Shown piece after piece: positions 47,983 to 60,111 of a stretch of 64,000 nt of DNA; the first letter of the stretch is position 1; every line of letters starts with the position of its first letter. The notes beneath the pieces were generated by a model. That model did not search any database, had not been told where the DNA came from, and saw nothing but the letters and a program-made list of their open reading frames with translations. This stretch comes from Guyanagaster necrorhizus. Taxonomy: Eukaryota; Basidiomycota; Agaricomycetes; Agaricales; Physalacriaceae. The position numbers and the translations under genes are program-made. The stretch spans positions 54,080-118,079 of the forward strand of contig NW_025064954.1 in the NCBI RefSeq assembly GCF_019112545.1, in the 5' to 3' direction.

Positions 47983-48510
47983 TATTACGATTTTTCTTAT
48001 TTTCTTTTCTTTTTCCTTGGAAATGACCCCTATCTTTGCTTAGTCAGAGCGCTTAGACCAGCGCCTATGACCATGGGAATGCTTAGCTCAGCAACCCAGT
48101 TGGTCATTGTCTTATTGTACAGCTGTGCACTGTGAAGGGAGAGACAATGCTCCTTTTGTCACTAAACAGCAGTAACAGCAACGATGATGATTCACCAGAC
48201 AACAGCTTTTGTGGAGAGCCTGGCCACAGCAGGGGTAACAGCTCTATGACAGACAATATCTTTTGTGAACAGCTTTATTTATAGAATGATAACAGAACAG
48301 TATTTAAGTAGCTTAGTTCTCGCTGTAATACCCCAGTCTCAAACTAAAGTTTATTTCCACCAAACTACTCTCGAGCTCTTACTACTTGCAAAGCCTTGAC
48401 CCACATCAACAACATTGGCATTTGGTGAACTCTGATAGTCTAACCCAAAGTGTGAGGTTCTATCGGTTTATCATCATGTGTTAATAGTCACGTGGGGTTT
48501 GAGTCTAACA
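47983..48510 (+). repeat. 3' LTR of G8 (528 bp)
   Basis: From TATTACGA (TG changed to TA) to GTCTAACA, then the TSD ATACT. Same length as the 5' LTR. Confidence 0.95.
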
Positions 48511-48515
48511 ATACT

Positions 48516-50209
48516 CCTATGCTCTTGCTTCTTTTATCACCTTTTCTAATTCTTCTTCATCCATGTCTTCTTGTAGGAGATAGGAGAGATCTCCACTGGG
48601 ACAAGATGGATCACTACTTTCAGTTTCTTCATCTTTGTTGTTCTTCTCTTCCTCAAGAGAGGAAGTGGCAGGCAGGGCATAGGAAGTCTCCTCATCCCCT
48701 GATGGTCGGATTGTTATCCTGCTGTCTTGGCTGAGTGCTGAGGCTAGCAGCAGGGCCTGAGGCATCAGAGGTGTCAAGATAAATGAAAGCCAGCTGACTT
48801 CCAATATACTCATCATACCAATTCTCTCCTGTTGCTTTCACCACCTTCACTCACTCACGATAGAGCTAGACATTTCATCTGTATCTGTTGTTGAGTAACT
48901 GGCCAACCACTCAGCTCCTGAGAAATCTTCAGAGTGCATGAGCAGGGATGTGAGCAGTCCCAGAGACTCATAGCCCATAGTGTCTGAGAATAGACTCGTC
49001 ATCTCTGAACATGATGTTAGCACTGGAAGTTCATTGGGGTGGGGGCTACTATAAGGTTGGGGGGCATGGAGGGGACTCAGAGGCTCTTCCCTTGGCTGTG
49101 AGGGTTTCGTTCCTCCAGCAGTTTTCACTCCACTAGCTGGACTCAGTGCTTGGCTCCCTGAAAACTGGCATAAAGAGAGATGGGTCAGCATGGACTGGTG
49201 CAAGTATGGTGGCACCCTTGAGTCAAAGCCTATACCAGTTTGAGATGTCAGCCCTTTCCAGTTGGGCCCTCTCAACTTCTCACTGCTCTTTTTGATGTTG
49301 TTAATCATACTCAGCAGCCTTCTGCCTCTTTCTTCTACTTTCAATGATGCACTCCTCAAGCTCACTGTGAACCAGCTGCAGTGCAGTTTGTTGTCTCTGC
49401 TCTTCTTGTTGAAGGGCCTCATCATAGTTAAAGGGAATATTAGTATCTCAGATGGAGAAGTACCAGTGTATGATTTCATCTTGGGTTTCTCTGTTTCAGT
49501 GCTCATCATTGAGCTGGTCTGAGGGTGACCTCTCCAGCCCGTCATTTGTCCTAACTGAATGAGGGATGGACATGGTGAGGCTGCAAGACTGGCTTCAAGG
49601 TGATGCCTGGTGGGATCTTGTAGCCAGCTAAGCGGTATTGAGGGAATCTCTGGCATGGTCAGCAATTCCTCTAGTTTGAGAGGCAGTAGTAGGGTCAGGC
49701 AAGAGAGACTGCTGAAAGAAGTCTTCTGGGACATCCTCATCTTCATAGTCAGGTGGGGGCCCTGGGATCCATGGGTTTCTGAATTCTGAGACATGAGAGT
49801 CACAGTCTTAGCTGAGTCATCTGAGAGGATATCAGTGTCTTTCCTCTTCTTAAACATCTCTTTGATGCAGGCTGCTAGGCCCAGCTTTGGGTAAAGAATC
49901 TGTCAGAGGCTGATAGAATGTTCATCAGGATTTGGGAATGTCATATAGGGGAAGGTCTGGGGTTATGTTTTGTAGGATGTGTCAAATGTGTTGAAACTCA
50001 TTGTAATGTCTGATTGCCTAAGCAGTAATTGAATGGTGTCTCTGGCACAACTGGATGATCACCAACAATCCCAACAATATTCTGACAATAGAAGCAAGGA
50101 GTTCAAAGAACTTGTGATTGAAGTTTGGGTCTGGGGAGTTGATAGAGGGCATTCAGTTTCCTCTGCACTAATAGGTGTGAGGAAAGGGAAGAAGCAGCTT
50201 CAAGCTAAT
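48516..50209 (-). pseudogene. G1 gypsy: ORF0 and gag N-terminus
   Basis: ORF0 starts at ATG 50152 and shows the same hydrophobic segment (FFELLASIV, then LLGLLVIIQLC) and IRHYNEFQ; stops appear near 49935 and further on. Its later part matches other copies (RNPWIPG, GIADHARDSLNTA). On the overlapping gag frame 49857-48847 is open for 336 codons, which is striking in such mutated DNA. 48816-48517 continues gag (LEEEKNNKDEETES) to the G8 junction. Confidence 0.78.
50196..50208 (-). promoter_or_regulatory. G1 primer-binding site
   Basis: Plus-strand text AGCTTCAAGCTAA, one base from the LTR. The partner segment in the 5' LTR is at 50364-50376 (AGCTTTGAGCTAA in element sense). The 3' LTR has AGCTTCGAGCTAA, one transition away. 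Confidence 0.68.
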
Positions 50210-50672
50210 TGTTAGATTCAAGTGTCATGTGAACAGAAACATATGATAAACAGAAGCTACCTCACACTTTGGGTAGTTGTCTGAGTTCACTGATGCACTT
50301 CTAGATCAGTGTGAGATAAGGCCAAGCAGAATTGGCTTGAGAGTAGAATAGTGTGAATAAACTTTAGCTCAAAGCTAGGGTTTTACTAGCAAGAGCTAGC
50401 CTCTTAAATACTGTACAAGTCCTATGCTAAATATACTATTACCAATTGTGCATTGTTGGGTCCTTTGTGCTCATTGTCCTTGAGCATCATTACTGTACAT
50501 AAAAAGGTGATTGTGTGTTGTCAGACAATGCTGTTACATTAAAAGATAATAACTGACTCAGCTTGTTTGTGATAACTAAGCTTTGTCTCATGGTCCTAAG
50601 CACCTGTGTTTGGCACCCTGACTAAACATAAATAGGAGTTAATTAAGAAAGAAAAATGAAAAAATCATAACA
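50210..50672 (-). repeat. 5' LTR of G1 (463 bp)
   Basis: Runs from TCATAACA at 50672 back to TGTTAGATTC. The flank 50673-50677 (TTGAG, CTCAA in element sense) matches the flank after the 3' LTR at 3082-3086. Confidence 0.92.
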
Positions 50673-52275
50673 TTGAGTACTTAACACACTAGCTGTTGAT
50701 GTTTCTCCCTGTTCTTTGACATTATAAGGATGTCATCCAAATAGATTTTCACCTTTCCAGTGGCAATGAGATTTTTGAAAATGTCATTCATCATCTATTG
50801 GAAAGTGGCAGGAGAATTGGTCAGACTAAAAAACATAACTGTCAGCTCAAATAATCCCCTGTTGATTCTAAATGCCACCTTCCACTCATCCCCTTCTTTA
50901 ATCCTTATGTTGTTATATCCCCATTGGACATCCAGTTTCATGTAGAATTAGACACCCTAGAGTTTGTCCATCAGTTCTTGATGGTCATTTTATTGAGTTG
51001 CTGATAGTCTTGTACAGGCCAGAGTTTGCCATCTTTTTTTTTGACAAAGCAGAGCAATGCCATCAGAGACTTTGATGATCATATTTGTCCACTTGAGAGG
51101 TTTTCTTCTAAAAACTTATCCAGTTCCTATTGCTTGAGATGTCTTAGAGAGTAAGTCTTGCAGTCCAAGTTGGCATTAGTATTGGATATCAACTCGATTG
51201 CATGATTCCAAGGCTTAGAAGTGGAGAGCTTATCAAAGCTCTCCTTGGCAAAGAGGTCCTGGTAATCCTAAGCCCACTCAGGGTCCATCTTCTCAAAGGT
51301 TCTCTTCTCTTTCTCCTCATGGGCTTTGGCTGCTAAGTTATTGACATGATGAGTTGCCTATATCCACAAGGCCTCTTTTATGTCTACTGTAAGAATTGTT
51401 TCTCATCTGTCATCTCTTCATCCCATTTATCTTCAGAGTCTGCATTGGAGAGTAAGAAGGATATTTTTTGACAATAACACCAGGCAAATGTGATTCATCT
51501 GATTTTTTAATTGATGAGTGGTTTGTGTCAAATTAACCAATCATGTTCCAAGAATAGTTCTTTGGTTCTTAATTCCATTATGACAAGGTCAATTCATTCT
51601 GAATGATTCCTGATCATTAGTTGGAGCTTCATAAATTTAGTGATTGATCCTGTCTGGTTCTTAGTTCTATCAGCATTATAAACTGGGATAGAGGCTGCTG
51701 TGGCTTTAGTTGGGAGGTGATGCTTGTTGATGAAAGCTTGGTTAATAGAACTCTTTATACACTGCTGTCAATTAGGGTGGAGACAGTGAAGTCTGCTCAA
51801 TTGGTGAGAGTCTGGATTTATGCCTTTGTCACAAGATCTTATCTCTGGGCTTTTTGTCATCAGATGAACTTCTTAGGCCCTCAGAGTTCATCCAGCCACT
51901 CTAAGGCCTTTGATCATTCAGCCTTTCATAATCCTTCTGCCAGCTCTTGGTCTGTCTCATCAATTCTAGTTCAATGGATCCAGCTTCTGAGAGCAGTGAT
52001 TGCTCTTTCTGTCTTTCCTTCTCATATAGCTCACCAAGTCTATTTGGTGTTAAAGGGCTTGAGCCACTTAGTGAGGGTCTCTCCCCCTATTCAGCTCTTA
52101 GGCATTTGAGTTAAGATGGGTTGTGATTCCTTGAGTGTGAGCATAGTTTGAGGAACTCAGGGTATATTCAAATGCATATAAATAATCATATCTACAGAAG
52201 GCATATGAGTCTGATCCATGGCTACCACTGACATACTATTAAGTTCTTTGGCTGACTGAGTGGAATCACTCACTC
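50673..52275 (-). pseudogene. G2 gypsy pol, 5' half: protease and RT
   Basis: Minus strand: pol leader and linker (about 52260-51790), protease (about 51780-51480) and RT palm/fingers (about 51080-50678). RT breaks at 50677, and its continuation is 3082 on the plus strand. Numerous stops and a short deletion near 50970-50980 (RT core start). Confidence 0.85.
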
Positions 52276-54240
52276 ATCAGCCCCATTTTTTACCTCCTTG
52301 GCCCTAGAATCTGATCCAGGATCATTCAATCCTTCAGCTTCTTTCTGCAGCTCAGCTATCTGTGCAGTAATATCCTTCCCCATGCACTTCTTCCTTAGGC
52401 AGTCCTTAGACATGTGGCTCTTCTGGCTGCAGTTGAAGCACTTGCCTTCTTTCTTGAGGTGATCAATGTCTATTGGTTTGCTAGCATCAGTGTATATCAT
52501 TCCTGTATCTGTCTTCTGAGCAGTATAGAAAGGCATCAAGGTTGTGGCTGTATTGAGTGTGATGGAAGCTCCTTCTCTGGTATTCTTTTCATTTTCCCCC
52601 TGAGGCTTCTTGTGATCTATCATTATCCCAGTGCTAGCTACCTTCTGTTGCAACCTCTCCTTGTTTATCTCTGTAATTCAGACCTTCCAGGCATTATAGT
52701 CTCTTGGGATGTTTGTTCCAATACTAGAGATCATGCTAATGTAGGACAGGGATACCCCTATCTTGAGATACTCAACCATCCATCTATTGTCATTGATGCT
52801 TTCTCATACCCCAGCCAATGTTCTCAATCATTCCAGCTCATTGAAGTATTCACTTGCAACTTTATCACTCATGTGAAGTTTTTTTATCTTGTTCTTGTGG
52901 ACTTCTTGCATAGTGAAGTTAATGAATTTGTCTCAGACTATCTGTTTAAAGATGGACCAGAATGGATACCAGTAGTATTGTCAGATAGTAGATCAAAGGG
53001 TTGGAGTGATCAGAATCTACCATTGCTTGACTTTGTTTTTGAAGTATAATGCCACAAAGATGATCTTATTCATGTCTGACTCCAGGTAGGCTGTATATAC
53101 CTTGAAGTATTATTTGCAGTCAATTAGGAAATAGTCAATATCATCTGATGCTTCTTTGAAGGATCAGAAGGTTTGTAAAAGGTCAGATCTGCATTGCAAT
53201 ACAGCAGCATTCTGGAGTAAGACTGTTATTGGGTTGAGGTATTCTTCAAATGAGGGTTGTCTCTATTCTGCTGAAGGACCAGAGAAGGAATGGAGTGAGT
53301 GGTCATCAGCTATAAGACTTTTTTTGGAGGGTGCTTTCTTTCACATGATCTACCTGTCTTGTATGGTAAAACCTAGTTATGTGGCTTTAATGTCATCACC
53401 AGTTGATTTAGAGGTCAAGGCTTATTCAGCCTCAGCAAGAAGTCAGCTTTCTCAGTTGGTTTAAAGATTTCAGAATCTGATAGACCATAGTAGTTCTTAG
53501 GGTTTAGACTGGATAGGCCAATAGATGGCTTCTCAGTTTGACATTGTGGGTCAGAAAAGCTTAGTCCAGGTGATTCAAATGGATGGTGCTGTATATATGG
53601 CTCATTGCAAAAGTACTGATAGAGTGTTTGGCATCAGTTGCATCTTGTAGTAAAAGGCTGGTAGGGCCTTTAGTTGATTTTCTAGATGCATACTATTATA
53701 AATATAAATAGCATAGTCAATAGCAGCATATTATAAAATATATCTTCTTTCATTATTATTAGCAACTGAATACCTCCTTCTCAGAGGAGTCATCAGCCAG
53801 CTAACCTCTTCCCATAGAGTCACTGCCTCTTCCTGGTACAGCACCTCAAATTTCTCCATCTGTATCTCCTGTATTGTTCTCTCCAGTTCCTTCTCATCCA
53901 TTAGTCTATACTCCAGCCATGAATCAATCTTGAGAGAGATGTCATTCTTCTCATCCTTGCTGTCCTCCCTGCTGTCTCTGTCTCTTAGTTCCTCTTTCTT
54001 GAGAAAGATGTTGGACTGGTCATAGATGGTCATTCTGAGGGCTTAAATGGTTCTCAGACTGCCTTTCACTGGTTCAAGTAGGAGGCTGCTGGTTAGGTTG
54101 GAAAGGCTCAGCCCCTCCAGCTTTATTGTTTCTTCACCACTCTCTCACTCTCACCACTCTCTCACTATATTGGCAGAAGTCATCATAGAAGTGCTCATTG
54201 AGAAAGAGGGCAGCAATATATCTATGTAAAAATTGTCAGA
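52270..54240 (-). pseudogene. G2 gag
   Basis: N-terminal region begins near 54240 (TSANIVREW, matching ETSAGIAEQW of G8). 54033-53731 is open with a very acidic, coiled-coil-like stretch. Capsid is about 53330-52700. The zinc knuckle at about 52444-52400 keeps all ligands (CFNCSQKSHMSKDC), unlike G1 and G7. Confidence 0.83.
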
Positions 54241-55392
54241 GGACTCAGTTACTAACTCTGGTTCCTGGAGGAATCTAGATCTCATACCTGCTAAGTATAG
54301 AGCTAGCATCTGAGAGAAGAGAGCCACTGCTTCCAGTGCTTTCTTTATAGGTTGAGGGTGAGAGCTCATAGTCGTTGTTGAGGTTTTTGGTGTATACTTC
54401 AGCATTGGTCCACTAGTCTGTGGACTATGAGTCATCCTCATTGTCTAATCTCCACTCAGACCACTCCTGTGGCTCGCTGCTGTTTTCTGAATCAGAGGGT
54501 GAGTCTGCAACCCTAATTTGCTGGGCTTTCTCAGCAGTTGTTGCTGAGATTGGGCCTCCTTTCTCTTCATAATAGAGGTCTCCTTCCCTATCCTCATAGA
54601 GCCCATAATATTCTGGTGAATTAGGTCTCCACTCTACTGCTTGTTCCTCTCATGCTCACTGTTTGAACTGTGCATTATAATATACTTCATTATCTGCTCA
54701 CTGCTGGTGATCAAGCTTCCTCTCTTCTGCATCTGCCAACTCATTCAGGATTCTTATATTATAGAGGTCATCAGGAGTTGAAGAGATGAGGCTGGAGACT
54801 GAGAGACTGAGACTCTCTTGGGGGGTGTAATACCTGGACTTGCTTCCTACAAGTCTTGCAATCTCATAAATGGAGTCTCAGGCATGATCTCCAATGCTGG
54901 GTTCATGAGAAGCAGTGGAAAGGTTGGAGGACAGCAACTCTTCAAAAAGTTGTCAGGGAGATCCTCATCCTCATAGTTGGAGATTGGATGTGGCAGGACT
55001 CATGGATTCCTGAATCCTGCATTTGAATGCTGATCATATCAGTGAGCTACTCAAAGGGGGTAGGTTGATTGTCAGGATCCTTCTTCTTTTTGAAGACCTC
55101 TTTCATCTAGGTGACTAGGCTCAGCTTCAGGTATGGTTTCAGCTCTGGGCTGAAAGGAGGCTCTGACAGAGGGAGGAATGTTATGGAGAGAGAGGTCAGA
55201 GGTGATATTTCTGAGAATCTGTTGGATCTGTACAAAAGATTGGTAGTGCCTTACTACCCAAGCTGTGACTGATTGACATCTATGGCAAAGTGTGATGATG
55301 GCTAATAAGCCTAAGAGAGTTCCTATAATTGAAGCTAAAAGCTTAAAGAATTCATCAGTGAGATCAGTAGTTGTGATGTTAATAGCAGGCAT
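54240..55392 (-). pseudogene. G2 ORF0, membrane-anchored leader protein
   Basis: The best-preserved N terminus: 55392-55072 is open for 106 codons. It contains the helix EFFKLLASIIGTLLGLLAI, then TAWVVRHYQSF and LSLHNIPPSVR. The DNA is well diverged from G8, yet the protein is clearly the same, so this frame was under selection. The later part continues with stops (YEDEDLPDNF) and an open segment 54441-54151. Confidence 0.78.
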
Positions 55393-55436
55393 TCAGTTTC
55401 TCTTGCTTATAATAGGCATAAAGAAAGGGAAATAGA

Positions 55437-55449
55437 AGTCTCAAACTAA
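55437..55449 (-). promoter_or_regulatory. G2 primer-binding site
   Basis: Plus-strand text AGTCTCAAACTAA, one base from the LTR. The LTR segment 55608-55619 reads AGTCTCAAACTA in element sense, a perfect 12-base match. Confidence 0.72.
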
Positions 55450-55450
55450 T

Positions 55451-55927
55451 TGTTAGGCCCAAGTGACATGTGCTCTATAACACATGGTAAATAAGCACTG
55501 TATTGTGTTTGTACAATTATGCTTAAGTCCACTTGATGTGTTGATAGATATTATATTCCAAGGTCAATGCAAGTAGTTGGCTTGAGGTGAAGCAGTAGAA
55601 TAAAGGATAGTTTGAGACTAGGGATACTCATCACTAGCTATGCTACTTATATATTATTCATCCTTCTGATAAATATAGTACTGCTAATTGTAAATGTCTG
55701 TGTTATAGTGCCCATTGTCTTAAGGCATTGTGATTACCCACAATAGGCCAATTGTCTTGTGGGACATTGCTTTATGTTTCAGATCATGGAGAGCTGTGCT
55801 GATTGAAATGTCCCCACAGTCCTAATGTTGTCCCACAGTTTTTAGATGCTGGCATAGACACTCTGACTAAGCATAAATAAGAGTTAATACTCCAAGAAAA
55901 GAAGTAAAAGATGAGAAAATCATAACA
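55451..55927 (-). repeat. 5' LTR of G2 (477 bp)
   Basis: Runs from TCATAACA at 55927 back to TGTTAGGCCC. The flank 55928-55932 is GAAAC (GTTTC in element sense), to compare with GTTCT after the 3' LTR at 5337. Confidence 0.9.
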
Positions 55928-55932
55928 GAAAC

Positions 55933-57386
55933 AGAGTTGCTTCTTAGTTTTCCAACTCTATTAGAGCCAGCTCTACAGGAGCAGTGTATATTTCAGCTGC
56001 ATGACCCTTGGTGGTTGCTGCAGCCTTTTATTTGTTGCAATTCTCAGTCTTGTGTTTGGCTCTACAGAATATGCAGAGGTTGTTCTGATACCAGTGGTCT
56101 TTTTCTTTCTGAGTCAGATGGCCATCTTTGCCTAGCTTGTCAGCATAGGGCCTAGTAGTGGTGGATTTTGGTGTGGAGCTGGAGTCTGAGAAATTGGATC
56201 TCTTGGATTTGAGATTGAAGGATTGGTTAGAGATCTTATTGTTCTAGTTTTTGTGGGCAGTTTTGGTCTTCTGAGTCCAGTAACAAGTATTGAGTTCTTG
56301 GGCAAAGAGATGCATGTCATAGAGGTTGCCAGGCTTCCCATGGTGAGCCATATCATCCTTGATGTGAGTACAGAGGCCATAGTAGAAGGCATAGCAGAGA
56401 GAGTTGTCTCTATATCTGATTTATAAGGCATACTGATTGAATTGAACTATGTACTTCATGATTCACTCTCCATCATGCATCCAAAGATGTTCTAATGCAT
56501 CTTCAGCATCTCTGATAGCATTGAAGGGGCCAAAGTTGCTACAAAGCTCATCCAAGAAAGCTATGTAGAAGAATTGCCAGACTGGTGGGTTCCACAGATT
56601 AGGGTTAAGAATGTCTGATTGGAACCAGTTAAGTGTGGTGTTAGTAAGAAAGGAAATGGCATGGTTGATCTTACTAGTATCTATTGCAGATGCAGTAGGT
56701 CTGTCATTGAAGTTCAACTGGAGGGAAACAATGAAGGCCTTCAGTTTGCAAGGGTCAGAGCTGTTAAATAGTTTCAGTTCCTTGATTTTGGTGTGAATAG
56801 TGGCTGGTTTAAGATTATTGAGAGAAGTAGAGACTCCTCATAACAGGTTCATGAATTCTAGGAACATGTCCTGCTGGTTTAGATTATTGCTTCCTGTGGG
56901 GCTGTTAGAGCTGCCTGAGCCATTGGGATCACCTGAACCTCTTAGACCACTTGGCCCTCCTGGAAAAGAGTTTGATGAGTTACCACCTGATTCCCATCAG
57001 ATGAGAGTATGAGTAGAGGTGTCTTCACCTCTGCCCTCAGAGTCTGGGCTGTCTGAATTCCCATGCATGTTGCTCAGAGATAAGAGATCTAGAGGGTCAA
57101 TTTAGACACTGTACATCAGGCTGGCCCATTGGGCTCCATTGGTTGGGATGCTGATGGCATTAAAAGAGTTAGAGAAATCATCATAATTAGGTTGGCAGAC
57201 AGTGAAGCTAGAGTGATTGTAAGTTTCCCTATGGAAAGGTTGTTCTCCACTGGAGGCTGATCTAAAAAGACCTAGTTGTTCCTTTGAGGTGAAGGCCAGG
57301 ATGTCTTCCATAGAAAATATGTTGTGATGAGTAGGCTGAGTTTGTTCAGAGTTGGCTTCTGTAGATTGGGTAAATATAGTGGACAT
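55933..57386 (-). pseudogene. G4 gypsy gag
   Basis: Minus strand: an N-terminal ORF starting at ATG 57386 (open to 57102), a Gly/Pro/Ser linker (about 57010-56800), capsid with a Retrotrans_gag-like stretch (56717-56463: LNWFQSDILN, ELCSNFGPFNAIRDAE), then a basic tail and a degraded CCHC region near 56080-56040 (CIFCRAKHKTENC). It continues at 5338 on the plus strand (protease). Confidence 0.85.
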
Positions 57387-57426
57387 GATAAAAATTTTTG
57401 ACTCAAGAGTTTGAGTTTGAATATAC

Positions 57427-57925
57427 TGTTAGGAATGTGCCAATCAAGTGGGTTTGAGTGCATGTGCAGAGACTGGCAGAGTGCATGAGTATCAATGAAG
57501 CTATTAGCAACATCACCCTTGAGTCAGGGCCCAAGAATTTGGATGGATGGAACAGAGTTCCATTAGAGAAGTGAACAGAAGTATCCTTTGGAGTGGAATC
57601 TGACAGATGAGAAAGAAGAAGTTAAAGTGAGTATAAAGTGTAGATAGCTATCCAAGTTGATATTTGAACTAAGTAGTTACAATGATTCTACATGGCTTTA
57701 TATATTAATAGTAGCTAATTCTGAGTCAGGTTCTATTGGGTTCTGATGTCAATATTCACTACTGAGTTTGGGATCTAGATATTACAATATGAAATATGGA
57801 TGCAAAATGATAATGATGAAAATGAAATTAATAGATAATAGGAAATGGGCAGAGTCCAGTGAGTTTTGGTGATTGAATCCATGATTAGTTGAAGTGACAT
57901 GGAGGCTGGCAGCATGCATATAACA
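57427..57925 (-). repeat. 5' LTR of G4 (499 bp)
   Basis: From ATATAACA at 57925 back to TGTTAGGAAT. A TATATAAAGC-type box, read in element sense, lies near 57695-57705. The flank in element sense is TTAGG. Confidence 0.88.
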
Positions 57926-59912
57926 CCTAAGAAGTGTGAATCCTGCATTCTTGAAAACCAAAAATGAAGGCCTTTTGATGCTGTGATAATGCCAGAGACA
58001 GAGTTACTTGCATTAGTTGCTTTGGGTATATGGAGCTCTATAAGAGTTAAATCAATTAGTGGTGTCTATTATACCATAGAATTTACAGATGATGCATTGT
58101 CATGCCAACAACCATACTTCATATCTGATAGAAATACTGTAATCATACTGTCAGCCCTTGATTCATTCACAGTAATGGCAGAAAGACAGATAGGAAAGAA
58201 GTTGAAGAAAATCCATTGTGACAATGAGTTTGATTGCAAACTTTGGTGTGATTAGGCTGAAAATCATAGAGTAATCCTATTATTCACAGCTCCATATTCA
58301 TCAGCTGTGAATAGAGTGATGGAATGAGCATTTGGTGTTATTTTTAGAACTATTAGAGTGATGCTAATTGAAGCAAAGATGACATATGGATAGTGGGCAG
58401 AAGCTTGCAACTATATGATAAAGATTAAAAACCTATTGCCTTCAGCTAGGCACTCTGGAAAGGTCTCTGAAGAAGTGTAGTCTGAAAAGTGCCAATCAGT
58501 AGAGTTCATTCATGTTTAAAGCAGCCTATGCTATGTGATCAAAGATCTTCACTACTTCAAATTATTTGCAGCCATCATTTGATATGAATCACTCCAAATG
58601 TTCTTCACTATTGTTGCTGCACAAGGATTGGATTTCTGGCTCATAGATTTCATAGGCACATACCTAAATGCTAAAGTGCTAAACCTTAGAGTGAAAACTA
58701 TATGAATCTATCACAAGAGTATGAAGAGATTATAACTAGGGACTTATCACCAGATGATTACATTCTTAAAATGCACCATGTAATATACAGAACAATGAAT
58801 GCCAGTAATGCATGGTTCAACAAGTTAAACAAATCTCTTATAGCACTTGGCTATATTCAGTCATAAGCAGATTCATATGTTAGACTCTTGAAATAAGAGG
58901 GAGAATAAATGATTACCTGCACATACACTGATGATGTATCTGATGCATCTTCATCTAAGGCTGAGGATGAACTGATGAGGAAGGAGATAGGTGAGATGTA
59001 TAATATGAAGGATCTAGAGAAGCACAACAGTATGCTTGAGATGACTATTGAATTTGATGACTCAAATAGATCTATTTCATTGCACCAAAAGAATCTTATT
59101 ATGAAGATATTAGAATGTTTCAGTATGCTTGATTGCAAGCCCAAAGCTACTCCATTACTGATTGGAACACTGACAGCATTGGATACACAACCAAGACCAA
59201 TTCTTGAGTCTGACAAACAGTTTATAGAAGACAAAGACTATAAAGCCATATTGGAATCCCTGAACCACATTGTGAATAATACATATTCAGACATTGCATT
59301 TGCTATAAATTATCTCTAATGTTTTTGCTTTGGACTCTAGACCAATCCATTGGAGTAGAGTCATGCATGTCTTAGCATATTTAAAGAGAATGATTTCATA
59401 CAAGATCATGTACCAGAAAGAATCCAACTCTGATGATAGCCTTACTCCAGTTGGCTACATCAACTCATCTCATAGGGATGACAGAACTACTGAAAAGTCT
59501 ACTATGAGATATGTCTTCAAAATGGCCAGAGGTCCAGTTTCATAGAGTAGCAGAGCTCAGAAAAGTGTTGCATTGTCAACAACAGAGACAGAATATATCA
59601 CTACAGTTTATAGTGGACAACAGTCTGTGTGGATAGGATACTTCCTGGATGAGTTAGAGATAATAAAGGACTGGCCTTACCCACTATGGTGCAACAATAA
59701 CAGTACTATAGATCTCACCAAATCAACAAAAGGATATAGCAAATCAAAATATTTTACCCTGGACTATCATTAGATATGAGAGGCAGTACAACCTCATAAA
59801 ATTGATATCAAATACATCTCATCTGAAGATAATCTTGTAGATGTCTTTACTAAAACTATTTTCAAGCTCCACACAACAGATCTCCTTCACTGTATGAGGT
59901 TCACTGGATTAT
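57926..59912 (+). pseudogene. Copia (Ty1) pol: integrase, RT, RNase H
   Basis: Starts with KKCESCILENQK, the sequence that follows the pre-integrase motif at 23640. Integrase runs 57990-58480 (VKSISGVYYTIEFTDD, CDNEF, APYSSAVNRVME). The first part of RT is mostly lost or unreadable (58480-58850). RT resumes with the catalytic region CTYTDDV at 58918-58938 and runs to 59319. RNase H is at 59570-59790 (STTETEYITTVYSGQQS, then STIDLTKSTKGYSKSKYF) with a C-terminal end near 59912. Multiple stops. Confidence 0.9.
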
Positions 59913-59941
59913 AACTTCATGGACATTGACTTCAGAGAGTG

Positions 59942-60105
59942 TGTCAAGAGCACCAGTCAACATCCTCTATTGGGTTATTCAGATAATAGTTATTCTTAGA
60001 TACATTCAGTAGCATGATCACTAGTATATAAAGATTTTTTTTCCTTCAATGTACTTCAGTCTTCTACACATATTCAAGTGGAAACTGAGTTAGTTGTTTA
60101 TTAAT
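59942..60105 (+). repeat. Probable copia 3' LTR
   Basis: Begins TGTCAAGAGCACC shortly after pol and contains a TATATAAAG box at about 60023-60036. The right edge is not certain. No second copy is in the window, because the copia 5' end is outside. Confidence 0.5.
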
Positions 60106-60111
60106 AAGGAA

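Larger units (their letters stand above)
40051..48510 (+). mobile_element. G8 gypsy chromovirus, youngest and complete, TSD ATACT
   Basis: An 8460-bp element with two 528-bp LTRs and ATACT on both sides (40046-40050 and 48511-48515). It contains primer site, ORF0, gag, pol with chromodomain and a polypurine tract. It is rich in CpG compared with its surroundings, so it is the most recent arrival. The LTRs differ at roughly 20 sites, apparently all transitions. About fifteen in-frame stops, mostly TGA, make it non-autonomous now. It is inserted in gag of G1. Confidence 0.97.
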
